NCBI GenBank assembly: GCA_024803745.1 | Contig: JANJXV010000037.1 | Coordinates: forward strand, 5,469,001-5,533,000 | From: Megascapheus bottae | Taxonomy: Eukaryota > Chordata > Mammalia > Rodentia > Geomyidae | Length of the DNA stretch: 64,000 nt | Direction of reading: 5' to 3' | In this document: one piece after another, positions 12,218-22,470 of the stretch | Numbering within the stretch: position 1 is the stretch's first letter | Layout of the letters: the number at the start of each line of letters is the position of its first letter | Notes under the pieces: generated by a model | What the model saw: the letters and a program-made list of their open reading frames with translations, nothing else | Told to the model about the DNA's origin: nothing | Database searches by the model: none | Position numbers and translations under genes: made by a program

Positions 12218-12239
12218 GAGATTTTTTTTAAAAAATCTC
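12218..12239. repeat. Inverted repeat at the L1 inversion junction
   Basis: Ten-base arms gagatttttt and aaaaaatctc with a 2-base spacer lie exactly where L1 sequence changes from antisense to sense. Confidence 0.85.
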
Positions 12240-12420
12240 AAAACACAGAATTAAAATGAAAGAAGGGAAAAAATGGCCAGGGAGGGGAGATATAAAGCCA
12301 GTAGAGTAGTTACACTCATATCTGAAAAAGCAGACTTCAAATTAATATCAGTCATGAGAGATAAAAACAGTCACTTCATGTTGGTAAAGAAAACAATATA
12401 TCAAAAAATATAACAGAATT

Positions 12421-12490
12421 TGGAGGCATGACTCAGGTGGTAGAATGGCAGCCAATGACGGAAAGTACCAGATATCAAGTCCTAGTATAT
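12421..12490 (+). mobile_element. tRNA-derived SINE fragment in old L1
   Basis: 'ggaggcatgactcaggtggtagaatggcagcc' resembles the A-box half of a tRNA-type SINE, and 'gatatcaagtcctagtata' resembles its B-box/tail half. It is small and diverged. Confidence 0.45.
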
Positions 12491-13242
12491 ATTTTATGTA
12501 AAACAATCGCAAATCTCTACATAGTAAATATTGGTGCAGTCGATTTCATGAACCAATCCCTACCATATGTGAAAGCACAGATGCTATATAATACAGTAAT
12601 TGTAATTGATTTTAATATCTCAGTCTATGAGTGGATCAGTCATCAGACAAAAATCAACAATAAACTTCAGAATTAAATGACAATGTAGATAACATGACTT
12701 AGGAGACATTCCACCAAACAGCCATAGATTACACATTCTTCAAGTAACCCATTCAACTTTCCCCAGATAGATTATTTTAGAATATAAATCATGTCTTAAC
12801 AATCCCAGAAAACCAAACAACTTCCTTTATTATATCATAGAACTACAGCATAAGCTAGAAATCAATTGTAAGAGAGACTACAGAAAATGCTCAAACTCAC
12901 AAAAAATGAAGAATTCATCTTTGAATAATCAGTGAGTCAGTGAAGAGAGGGAAAATAAGAACATAATTCCTAAAGTCAATTGAAAATGAAAATACACTTA
13001 ACATAACCTTGGAAATACGAGAAAAGGTAATGCTAACTAGAACATTTATAGGTGTGAGTGCCTACATTTATTTTTTTAATATCGAAGAAATTTCAAATAC
13101 ATAGCTTAATGATACGTATCAAGATTTTATTAAAAAATCACACAAAAAGAAGCCAAAGTCCAAAGCAGTAAATGGAAAACATTAACAAAGATCAGAAATG
13201 AACAAAGTAGAGACTAAATGAAAAGGTTAAAAAGTCAAACAA

Positions 13243-13293
13243 CTGTAACTCCTCTATACATTATCCTGAGAATAAAATAAATTTAAAAAAAAC
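13243..13293 (+). mobile_element. 51-bp L1 3' tip insertion
   Basis: The terminal bases of an L1 3' UTR ('ctgtaactcctctatacattatcctgagaataaa', then an A-rich tail) interrupt old L1 ORF2 sequence. A 7-bp TSD, caaacaa, lies at 13236-13242 and 13294-13300; removing the insert restores a continuous ORF2 alignment. Confidence 0.85.
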
Positions 13294-13990
13294 CAAACAA
13301 GTTGATTCTTTGAAATGATAGAAAAAATGGACAGACCTTTAGCCAACCTAATCAAAAGAAAGAGTAACAATATCAAAATGAACAAAATCAGAGGTGAGAA
13401 ACAGCATATCCCAACAGTGACAATGAAATTCAAGGGACTGTTAATGAGGGAATGCTTTGACACCGTGTATCTGAAGAGTTAGAACTCTAGAAGAAATGGA
13501 TCTATTTCTAGAGACATGTGACCTATCACAATTGAAGCAAGATGATATAAACTTCCTAACACCCCTACCACAAGGGATTAAACTGGAGCAATAATAGTCT
13601 CCCCCCAAAAGGAAAAGCCCAGGATATGAAAGATTCATTGTTAAACTCTATAAGACCCTTAAGAAGGAACTAACACAATGCTGCTCAAACTATTTGGTAA
13701 AATAGAAAAGTTCAGAAGGCTACCAAATTCAGTACTCTGACAGTACTTTGATACCCAAACTAAACAAGATACCACAAAAGAGAATACTAATTTCCTTGAT
13801 GAGCATAAATCGAAATTCTCAATAAAATGCTTGAAATCAAATCCAACAATTTAACATTATAAAAGGATTCATGATCAAATTTGTTTCGTTCCAACTAGGT
13901 AGGGCAAGCTTAATATTTGCAAATAAATAGGTATAATACATACATAATTCATAGACAGTATCAAGGACAAAAAACATGTATAGATTTAGT

Positions 13991-14319
13991 GTTGTGTGTA
14001 ACTCACTGAACTCAAGATTTGCGAATTAACGACGTAAAATCACCTTTTGTTTGGACTTTTCTCTGTGTAGGAATCAGAACCTAGAAATAGAATCCCTCCT
14101 TAGGTCTACATCCACCAAGATTCTTAAAGGACTATGCCTTACACACTGATAAGAAAAGGTAAGTGATGCTTTCCCTGGGGCCCCACTCATTCATTCACCC
14201 CATTTCGTGGCACCTGTGTAGAGGCAATTCAGCTGTAATATTGTCGAAAATAATGATGAAGAGGACAATGATAACAATGTGAAAACATATTTGAGATAGG
14301 AAAGGATAATTATAATGAT
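13991..14319. other. Unassigned non-coding DNA
   Basis: No repeat or gene signature was recognised. Confidence 0.4.
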
Positions 14320-14527
14320 ACATGGTCACACCAGCCAGCATCTATTGAGCACTTAGTGTATATGATAACTGCTCACATACTTTGTATGCATTTGTCATCT
14401 CATTTCTGTGACTCTCCCATGGAATTGCATCTGCTAATATCACTAATTTATTTAGGAGCAAATTAACTTCAAGACTGCCCATAACTTTCTCAAAGCTACA
14501 TGGTTAATAACAGGGACAGGATTTGTG

Positions 14528-14528
<1 letters not shown>
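14320..14528 (+). mobile_element. MIR SINE relic
   Basis: 'catctattgagcacttagtgtatatgat...catctcatttctgtgactctccc...ctttctcaaagctacatggttaataacagggacaggattt' follows the MIR order through to the 'ggtcacacagctagtaagtggcagagccgggatt' end. Confidence 0.75.

Positions 14529-14529
<1 letters not shown>

Positions 14530-14573
<44 letters not shown>
14530..14573. repeat. (GT)n microsatellite
   Basis: About 21 GT units, directly after the MIR relic. Confidence 0.97.
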
Positions 14574-14574
<1 letters not shown>

Positions 14575-15329
14575 TTTAAGTCATTTTGTAATTGTATTAA
14601 AAGGTTGAAGAGTGAGATCTATAGAACAGGAGCTGGGTAGCGAACTAGGGTAGTTATCTGCATTCTATATCACAATAAAATTGTTGTTGGTCCAGTTGCT
14701 TTTGAGCAATTCTCTTCACCAGAGCAAGACATTTCTATTTCTGAGCTGAGTGCAGGGGTGTTGCCGAGCCTGTGCTAATGCAGGCTGCAGGGGACTAGCA
14801 CTTCACAAGCAGTGAGCCTGTCTTTTTCTCCTGGCATAAGCCCAGCTAAGTGTGCCTTGAGGTGAATCATACTACCCATGCAGAGTGATAGTCTGGCTTC
14901 TGGCCAAGTCATTTTCCAGACCCTGCTTCCATTATCAAGGTGAGAGCTGTGAACTTTTGCCCTTTTGAGGAATGGCTTCTGCTAGGTGTGCCCAGCAAAA
15001 TGCAGCTTTTGACACCAGCAGAAGTAAACAATTACATAGCATTTGTCAAACCGGTCTCTTTCAGGGCAAAGAGGTAATGAAGTGGACATTTTTTTTTTCT
15101 TTTAGTCTCTGTTGTAGCAGGCAAAGCATAGAGACCAGCATAACAACTCCGAAGTGGGGATCAGGATGTTTGCACCTGGATCTCCTCAACATAGACAGGA
15201 TGAAATGAAGTACTTGCATGCATTGGGAGAGGAATCCAAACTTGCAATGTGTTTATTTGTGCTATGCAGGACGGCAACATATTACCACCACACATACAGA
15301 GAATAAATCAAAAAATGCTAAAATGAGCA
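14574..15329. other. Apparently unique non-coding DNA
   Basis: It is slightly richer in G+C (14690-15200) with no recognised repeat. A 78-residue open frame (14972-15208, +) has no recognisable domain and no convincing splice context. Confidence 0.4.
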
Positions 15330-15620
15330 CATAGATATGCATGTATATATTTCACATGTATACATGTATATAATCACATATGTACACGTACATGTGCGCA
15401 TATGTAGACATACCATATATATTTATCATATATTATATAATATATTATACATAACTCTATAAGATTATATATTATATTAAATATAATTATATAGCTGTTA
15501 TATAGAACTATTATATATAAACAGGCTGTTTATATTATATATTACTACATATTACACAATATATAATATATTATATTTAACGTAACATATAACTATATTA
15601 TAATATAATGCTATACATAA
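15330..15620. repeat. AT-rich palindromic low-complexity tract
   Basis: Dense ATATAT/TATTATAT motifs and alternating purine-pyrimidine runs (e.g. 'acatgtatacatgtatataat', 'atatattatataatatattata') give many overlapping short inverted repeats. Confidence 0.9.
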
Positions 15621-15929
15621 GTATATCTATGAAACTGAATACTCAGCATCAAAGCTAAGTTTTTCAAAATTGTTTGGAGAGTTTACTTTCTATTGAAAAA
15701 CAAATTAAAACCAAAAGATTGATTTGGGGCTTTTTTCAGGATCTGGAAAAGTCTTCAATTATTTAAACAGTAGCCTCCCTAGACTGAGAGCTTCATTAAC
15801 CTAAGAGTTATGCTTTTTTAATCAAGTCCTAAATACGCACTATCACCTGAAGACAAGCAAAACAATTTGGCACATGTTTATTAAGTGAAGCACAGTACTT
15901 CATGTATGCTAAGGTTGTTGGAAAGGGGC
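15621..15929. other. Unassigned non-coding DNA
   Basis: No repeat or gene signature was recognised. Confidence 0.35.
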
Positions 15930-16055
15930 CCAGGAGTCAATAGAGTTCTGATTGAACTACTCTCTTCCTCTATGCTCTGATGCAGACTACAGTTTTCCTC
16001 ACTTGTAAAATAGGAATAATAAAACCTGCTTCAGAGAATCTGAGGAAAATTAGAC
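15930..16055 (+). mobile_element. MIR-like relic
   Basis: 'ttttcctcacttgtaaaataggaataataaaacctgcttcagagaatctgagg' matches the MIR segment 'tttcctcatctgtaaaatggggataataatacctacctcatagggt'. Confidence 0.6.
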
Positions 16056-16535
16056 ATGAAGTTATTATGAGTGCAGAATAACGGTGCACCAGTTATCATT
16101 TTCAGTGAAGCAGAGCGTGGACTTATGCACACCTGTTCTGGCAAAGGTGTACATGAAGGGGGATGAAATAAAGGTGATCCCAGGTGTCTGTGTGAAAGAA
16201 GATATATACATATTGTACATATATATATATGTATGCCAACATGTGCCAGTAGTTTTATCAAGAATGTACTTAGTAGGTAGGCATATGTATTTTTAGACAT
16301 ACAAACAGGAGAGGCTTGTGTTCAAAAATGGTCTTCTCAGAAATTTCTTTTTGGAAGGGGACGTATGGTTATCATATGTAATAACCTCACTGTTTTCTTG
16401 GTAAGTATCTGTTTAGAAGAGGAACATGACTTTGCTCATACATAACTCTTTTTTTCATCATTCAGTTTCTTTTTACCATATAAAATTATATACATTCAGA
16501 GAGAAACATTGTTTTAGAACATATGTACATTGTTT
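16056..16535. other. Unassigned non-coding DNA with TATATA stretch
   Basis: Open frames on both strands (16031-16300) overlap a 'tacatatatatatatgtatg' tract and are chance. No repeat family was recognised. Confidence 0.35.
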
Positions 16536-16537
16536 AT

Positions 16538-16655
16538 TGAAGGAAATGGGGACAAAAACATGAGAGGGGGTATCAATGTGTGAGAAGAAATGCACCTATT
16601 ACCTGAGGAATGTAACTGTAACTCTGCTATACATTATCCCGACAATAAAAAAAAA
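16538..16655 (+). mobile_element. L1 3' tip (about 115 bp)
   Basis: 'ggaaatggggacaaaaacatgagagggg...tcaatgtgtgagaagaaatgcacctattacc...gtaactgtaactctgctatacattatcc' then an A-tail is the L1 3' terminus, like 25.58-25.68 kb. TSD not clear. Confidence 0.8.
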
Positions 16656-16734
16656 GGATTTGGAAAGAGAAGATATAATTTGGGGAGAGATAAATATGTT
16701 TATGCTAATTTGAATGAGAAATAGAGATAACTCT

Positions 16735-16812
16735 TTAATAAAATATTTATTGTTATTGTAAAGGTGATGTACAAAGGGGTTACAGATGTATAAATCAGAT
16801 AAAGAGTACATT
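16735..16812 (-). mobile_element. L1 3' tip joined to a SINE
   Basis: 'attgttattgtaaaggtgatgtacaaaggggttacag...agagtacatttct' is the complement of the L1 3' end. It abuts, in the same orientation, a SINE that lacks its own 3' end. Confidence 0.7.
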
Positions 16813-16967
16813 TCTAGCACTTGAGCTACATCTCCACTTCTAGATTGCTTTGTGGTTAATTGGAGATAAGAATCAGTTGTGTCTGCCTGGCCTGGCTTTG
16901 ATTTGTAATCCTCAAATCTCAACCTCGTGAGTAGCAAAGATTATAGGCATGGGCCACTGTACATGGC
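16813..16967 (-). mobile_element. B1-Geo SINE lacking its 3' end
   Basis: The B1 arm and the first part of the right arm are present in antisense ('cacttgagctacatctccacttc', 'ggttaattggagataagaatc', 'gattataggcatgggccactgtacatgg'), but the right arm's terminal part and tail are replaced by L1 3'-end sequence. Confidence 0.8.
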
Positions 16968-17797
16968 AGACTGAGCATTCTTTGAGCCTTCTTATTAATT
17001 CAAGAAAAAAAAAGACCGAGTTAGTTGTCAGCTTAGTGTTTGATTGTATGTTCCTATTTCTTTGGAATTAGAAAGTGACTAAACCTAGTTTAAATACTTT
17101 GACAAATTCGGTATGATTGCCTCTGGTTAGCACAGTGTGGTAATTAATTCTCCAATTATATGTTCAGATTTTCATAGTTTTTCTGTATGTGCATTTTGAC
17201 AGTAATTGAACCAGGCAGTATTTGCAATATCCATTCTGAAATTGTTTCACAATATTTCATTATATGCCAGATTAATTTGTTAAACTCACACAGCAAATGA
17301 AAACCTCAGCATTGATCTAATTAATCCAGCTGTGGGACCTTTCTACTCATATGCTTTAGCAGGGAAAACTAAGAGAGATGTTAGGCGAAGAGTCTAGGAA
17401 GATTAGGGATGGCAGGGAGATGGAGGAGAGCCTGGTGCTAAGCTTTGTTTTTCTAAGCTGCTCTTTCTTCTTTAAAATCTCATTAAGTGTCGTTTATTTT
17501 CTGAAGGATCAAACATTAGGAAGATAATAACATTGACGGTTTAGTATCAGTATCTTGAAAAGACCCAGGAAGTTTACTTTCCTCTTGGAGTCTGTCTAGC
17601 TTATGTGTGATTACTGGTGCGGTGGGGAGGGCACTTTTGGCATGGCAAGATGGTATTTTGATATTATAGAGCTCCTGCATTTTCACCTTCTCCAGTGTGC
17701 CTTTAGAGAGCAAGTACATTTGAGCTTTTTTGCTCTAATAGCATCTTGAGATGAGGGATATGAAAATGTTAAATAGAAAATTAGAATATCATTAAGT
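16968..17797. other. Unassigned non-coding DNA
   Basis: No repeat or exon was recognised. Confidence 0.4.
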
Positions 17798-17975
17798 AGG
17801 GGCCAGGAGCATGGCCTATGGCCTAGTGGTAGAGTTCTTGGGTTTGATTTCTTGATACCACATATATAGAAAAAGCTAGAAATGGTGCTGTGGCTCAAGT
17901 GGTAGAGCTCCAGCCTTGAGAAAGCCCAAGGACAGTGCCCAGGCCTTGTGTTCAAGCCCCAGGGCTGTCCAAAAA
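17798..17975 (+). mobile_element. IDL-Geo SINE, sense
   Basis: The ID-like left arm ('tggcctagtggtagagttcttggg', with a 'gggtttgatttcttgataccaca' B-box half) joins 'gaaatggtgctgtggctcaagtggtag...gttcaagccccagggctg' (Geo arm). The left arm lacks the usual 'gcctagcatgcacgaag' segment. It ends in a short A-tail. Confidence 0.9.
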
Positions 17976-18138
17976 GAACTCTTTAATTGTTCTAGCTCTC
18001 TATCATTATTGATTTACTCATTTATTCCTCTATGTAAGTAGCCACTCAACAAAGACTGAATATTTATAATAGCCTTAGAACTGTAAAAAGTGCTGAGGAG
18101 ACCACTGAGAGCAAACTTGGATCCAGATTTTATGTTAT

Positions 18139-18256
18139 AGATTTTATTTTTATTTTTTAATGTTTTATTGTCGGGGTAATGTATAGAGTGGTTACAGTTA
18201 CATTCTCCAGGTAGTAGGTGCATTACTTCTCACACATTGATACCTCTTCTCATGAA
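18139..18256 (-). mobile_element. L1 3' tip (about 115 bp), antisense
   Basis: 'tttattgtcggggtaatgtatagagtggttacagttacattctcc...ggtgcattacttctcacacattgatacc' is the complement of the L1 3' UTR end. No clear TSD. Confidence 0.8.
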
Positions 18257-18589
18257 ACTGTGGCTACGATGAATACTATGAATGTTCAGCTAGCTCCCTA
18301 AGAGCTCACAGAAAGAATACCTGGCCTTGTCAGTGAGATCAGACACATCAGACGCAGAGATGAATAAGCTGAAAGGTTAGTGTGTTGAATGATAGTGAAA
18401 AAATAGTGGTGAGGAGAGGGATGGCATATGAAAAGGGTCTGAAGTGGGCAATCTTAGTGTTAAAGTAGGGAATGAGAAAGGGCATGCACAGGACAAGAGG
18501 ACATTGGAGAGACTGGGAAAAAAAGGATGCGATTGATAACTTTTTGTGTGCCTTTAGGTATTCCTCAAATGCATAATCATTGTATAGAT
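18257..18589. other. Unassigned non-coding DNA
   Basis: No repeat was recognised; a 101-residue minus-strand frame (18348-18653) lacks any motif and extends into a MIR relic. Confidence 0.35.
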
Positions 18590-18720
18590 TATTATGTGAC
18601 TCCATGAAGCATGGAACATTGGAAAGTTCATTCTCTATGGAAAACTGAGGCACAGAGAATACATATGACCTGCCTATGGAAGTGATAGACCCAGGATTTG
18701 AATACAGCCTTGGTCTATGA
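18590..18720 (+). mobile_element. MIR SINE relic
   Basis: 'ggaaaactgaggcacagagaatacatatgacctgcctatggaagtgatagacccaggatttgaa' matches the MIR 3' half. Confidence 0.75.
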
Positions 18721-19849
18721 TAAAAATAGTTAACACAGTTATCTTGGGGAGGCAGAGTTCTAACTTCCCAGGTGTCTCAGGGATGCAGAGGAATTTTAGA
18801 GGCTTGAAACTTACAAAATTGTAAAAAAAAAAATCTGCCTGGACCATGTTGTGTGATGAGTAGGTTGTTTGGATAAGATACTCAAAGGGAGTCAGAATGC
18901 ACGACAAATTTAAAATTACTGATGCAGATTATTTAATTTCTTTTTCATTTCAAGCTCTAGGCTCACATGAAGGTGTAAGAAATAACAGATCCTTCACTCA
19001 GGCTCTGTAAGTGGAAACGTTTAGGACAATATTATAACCAATACGGTGACATTATTTATAACCCACAGATTTTTTTTTATCAATTTTACAGGTACTTGTT
19101 TCATATGCCTATTTACACATATGAATTTGGTCTAATTTTACCACATGTAAGATTATGTACTCACAATCACAGACAAGAGATAGAAGAGTTCCATCTCAAC
19201 AATTACTCATCTACTCCAATATCAACACCACCACCACCTCCCCCACTTTAACATGCCTAGGTTATCTTTAAAGAAAAGAGCTTATACGTTATTTCGTTAT
19301 GGGTCATATAATCCTTAGAGTTCTTTTCTTTATCCTTGACAGTGCTCAGAATTAAGTGGTTTAGTCCCAACACAGAAGTGATTAATGAACAATATCTCCC
19401 AACTGGCTTTTGTTTAGCTATTTTTGTAGGAAGAGTGGGTAAAGACTTTAGTGTCTCAGACTCTCATCTCTTCTTGAGTCTGTAATATTGAATACTGTAA
19501 CTATCTCTGATGTTGTTATTAGCTTGAACTATCTCTTATGTTCTTATTTTGCCTTTTAGATACATTTTATATAGAAAATACAGTCCAATCTTAATTTTAA
19601 AAAAAGAATCCAGACGTACCATTTCCTTGCTTGAAGTAATTTAGTAATTTGAATTCCCCAAACCTTCCTGACCGAACTCCATCTCCTAAACTTCATGTCA
19701 GTTTCCCACAGCATGGTCCTGCTTGCCCTCTCCTCTCTCCAGTGTAAGGTCAGGAAGCAGCAGACTGTCTCTTTCTTCTAAGACTTTGGATGTGCCTCTC
19801 ACACCCTATGTGCTTTGTTGACAAGCCTGCTGAGAAATGAAGTTGAGTT
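18721..19849. other. Unassigned non-coding DNA
   Basis: A short (CAC)n-rich patch occurs at 19225-19245. Otherwise nothing recognisable. Confidence 0.4.
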
Positions 19850-19965
19850 CTCAGATTTGGTTGCTCTAGATTTCAAATCCCACCTCTGCAATTTACTTAA
19901 TGCATTTAATGACTCTTGTTATAGTCGTTTCCATTTCCATATTTATAATGAGGACAGAAGAATAC
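19850..19965 (+). mobile_element. MIR-like relic
   Basis: 'tctagatttcaaatcccacctctgcaatttactt...ccatttccatatttataatgaggacagaagaata' follows the MIR core. Confidence 0.6.
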
Positions 19966-20209
19966 AGCCCAAGTGGAGAGCTCTGCATGCAGCAGAGTAC
20001 TGGTACATTCCTGTTGCCTTTACAAGTGCAATGCAATGCTGTGCTTCCCTCTGGCACTGCCTTAGAAGTGTTGTCCAGTGAGAGATAATTTGTTCTAGCC
20101 ACCATCCTTCAAAGCCCTCAATTCCCATCATGTGCCACAGGGTGGAATCTTAGAAAGATAGCCTTTCTAGAGTCCAGATCTCAACAAATAGTCTCAAAGT
20201 AGCTTTCAT

Positions 20210-20640
20210 CTTTTAAAACATTTTATTGGTTTATATTTGCTATACACCGAGGTTTCATTGTGACATTTCCATATGATGCAACTGTGACATTTCCACATAT
20301 GTGTATAGTGTGCATTGATTAGACTTACCCCTTCTGTCACTTTCCCTCATTCTCTCTCCTTAAAACAATTTCTGCGGGTTTCATTCATCTATTTTCATAC
20401 ACTTATGTAGAACATGTGGGGCATATTCACTCTTCTTTCTTCTCTGAATTCACACGTCTCCTCCACTGCTGGCCACTCCTGAGCAGGATCTGGTTTTTAC
20501 ATCCTTGTCGTTCATTTTCTTTCCTTAAACAAGTTAATACACAGTAGTTATACAGGGGAGATTTCACTTTGACATTTCCATAAGTGTTTTCCAATAAATC
20601 TCACACTCTGATCCTGCTCCTTTACCCCTTAGTAAAATAA
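20210..20640 (-). mobile_element. Old L1 3' UTR-type sequence, antisense, duplicated
   Basis: Two related blocks ('tttcattgtgacatttccatatgatgc' near 20251 and 'gatttcactttgacatttccataagtg' near 20558) resemble old L1 3' UTRs read in antisense. Each block is preceded by an A/T-rich stretch. They may be two insertions. Family is uncertain. Confidence 0.45.
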
Positions 20641-20719
20641 TTTCAAAAAGTTTAACTATTCTATTTCCATAGTTAATCTACCTCAACCATATTCATCATC
20701 TTTGTTCCTGTCATACATT

Positions 20720-20990
20720 TTTTATTTTAAATTTTATTATAAAGTGGTATGCAGAGGAGTTTTAGTTATGTAAATCCGGAACATGAGTACATTTATTTTT
20801 GAACAGCATTACCCACTCCCTCATTTTTCTTCCAGTTCACCCCCAGCTCCTCCTCTCCCCATTCCAGGTTATAAAGATTATTTTCAACATAGTGTGAATG
20901 CTAAATTGGTTCGCTCTGTCACACCATTTCTTTGATTCCCCTTCCCCTCTCTAAATCAGATAACCTTATATACACAAGTTTTTCTGTCAT
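20720..20990 (-). mobile_element. Old L1 3' end, antisense
   Basis: 'ttttattataaagtggtatgcagaggagttttagttatgtaaatccg...gagtacatttatttttgaacagcattaccc...cccattccaggttataaagattattttcaacatagtgtgaatgc' matches the older L1 3' UTR copies at 28.0 and 44.8 kb. Confidence 0.65.
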
Positions 20991-21149
20991 TCAATATTAG
21001 GTGTTCAAAACAGTTGATAGTTTTGCTGTGGCATCCAGGAGCATATATCATATTTTCATCAGATTAACCTCTTCTATGGGGAAAAAGAGTCATAGAGGGA
21101 GTTAATCTGATGATAGACAATTTCTTTCTTTTTTTTAAAGAAAGAACAT

Positions 21150-21270
21150 GAAGTTACTTTTTTTTTTTTGAAATTCTGGGGTTTGGACTCAAGGTCTTGC
21201 TTAGGTTTCTGGCTTGAATACCTTGCTTAGGGAAGTATCCTATCATTGAATCACATACCAGCTCTTCCAG
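21150..21270 (-). mobile_element. Old ID-like SINE fragment, antisense
   Basis: After a T-tract, 'attctggggtttggactcaaggtcttgc...gtatcctatcattgaatcacataccagc' resembles an ID-type tRNA SINE in antisense. Diverged. Confidence 0.45.
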
Positions 21271-22037
21271 CTTTAATTACTTAAAAAATAGTTTTAAAAT
21301 GTTGGATACATCCACCTTTGAAAGCAGTCTGCAAATGAATGCTAAGCTTCCTTAAAAATGGTCACTGATTTATTTCAGAGATTAATTAAATTAATATTCA
21401 CGTTTGTCCTTTATCTACTGAAACCAAACAGAATAGTCTAGGCTTTAAAATAAAAAATCGAACAGTGCCTGAAACAGAGTATGTGTGAGGAGGCAGAGAC
21501 AGAGACTGTCTCCTGTAACAACTGACTGCAATTCTGCCATGGAGACTATATAGTCATGCCCCAGAATAATTAAATTCACAAGCAAATTCACTGCGGTATC
21601 TGTGGAGATGGAGACAAGATATCCATGAATCCACTGTCCTGAGACACTTATGCAACAAACACCTTATTTAGAAATGAGAAGACGGTGTGGTTAGACTGCC
21701 AGGGACTTTTAGTGTTGCCTGATTCTTTGGGGGTGAGCTGCATGTGTTGTTATCAGGTTTTTTTTCTGAGGTGGGTCTCACCTTGAATTATCCATGATGA
21801 ATAGACCACATTTGCATGGTGGTTGATGATGGTGAAGGCTGGGCTGTAACACCGATGTAGCTTGAGTCCAATTTCTGGAGTCTAGGGGAAGTTTCTCCAT
21901 CTTCTGTGTCATGGTTTGCACCTGTGAAAAATGTACCAGATTGTGAAAGCTGACTGACATCAAACAGCCCAATAGCATCACACCAATGTTCACGCTGAAG
22001 TCACCAGTTGCTCCTGCTGATTTCAGCATAAGTCTTT
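21271..22037. other. Unassigned non-coding DNA
   Basis: No repeat or exon was recognised; the minus-strand frame at 21778-22029 has no identifiable domain. Confidence 0.4.
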
Positions 22038-22048
22038 TTTGCTTACTT

Positions 22049-22257
22049 CTTCTTCTTTTTTTTTTTTGCCAGTCCTGGGCTTGAGCTCAGGGCCTGAGCA
22101 CTATCCTTGGACTTTCTCAAGGTTAGAGCTCTACCACTTGAGCCTCAGCACCATTTCTGGCTTTTTTTTTCTATGTGTGTGGTATCAGGAATTGAACCCG
22201 GGTCTTCGTGCATGCCAGGTAAGCACTCTACTGCTAGGCCAAGCTCACAGCCCTTTC
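22049..22257 (-). mobile_element. IDL-Geo SINE, antisense
   Basis: T-rich tail, 'gccagtcctgggcttgagctcagggcc' (Geo end), 'ctaccacttgagcctcagcacc', then the ID-like arm ('ggaattgaacccgggtcttcgtgcatgcc', 'ctctactgctaggccaagc'). TSD tttgcttactt lies at 22038-22048 and 22258-22268. Confidence 0.92.
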
Positions 22258-22289
22258 TTTGCTTACTTTTTAACTGAAAAGGAGCAAAT

Positions 22290-22470
22290 ACAATAGCTAA
22301 CCTCTGCCAACCACTTCCTGTGTGTCTGCGAATGTACTAACTGGTTCTCAGTATGGTCCATTTGTAGTATTACAACACTTTGTCCTCATAAATAATCCAA
22401 GAAGATGGATATTATTCTTATTTTTATAGAAGGAAAATGGAAGGCCAGAGGTTGTGTACATTGTCTTTCT
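22290..22470 (+). mobile_element. MIR SINE relic
   Basis: 'tttgtcctcataaataatccaagaagatggatattattcttatttttatagaaggaaaatggaaggcc' matches the MIR core 'cctcacaacaaccctatgaggtaggtactattattatccccattttacagatgaggaaac'. Confidence 0.7.

Larger units (their letters stand above)
7855..12232 (-). mobile_element. Old L1, antisense 3' portion, interrupted by younger L1s
   Basis: The old copy is seen at 7855-8023 (ORF2 region complementary to 'cagcaccatttattgaagag...cacctttgtcaaaa') and resumes at 11194-12232 with the next parts of ORF2 ('gtatgacttcatattaagtaatgtgac', 'attaattctgccaatccatgaac', 'aattcagaatcacattaagtcc'). The gap is filled by a younger L1 with its own TSD. ORF2 is full of stops. It joins, at an inverted-repeat junction near 12218-12239, an L1 segment in the opposite orientation. 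Confidence 0.85.
12240..13990 (+). mobile_element. Old L1, inverted 5' segment (sense)
   Basis: The + strand follows L1 ORF2 from the endonuclease domain ('gcagacttcaaattaatatcag', 'gtagataacatgacttaggag' region) through 'gttgattctttgaaatgatag...atggacagacctttagcc' to the RT region ('ctaatttccttgatgagcataaatcg', 'aggacaaaaaacatgtatag'). It ends near the ORF2 position at which the antisense portion begins, which is the arrangement left by twin priming (5' inversion). It is heavily mutated and contains two small insertions described separately. Confidence 0.85.

Noticed and set aside
19815..20131. Four overlapping open frames on both strands
   Set aside because: Openness on both strands over the same 200 bases with no conserved motif is likely chance, and part of it is a MIR relic.
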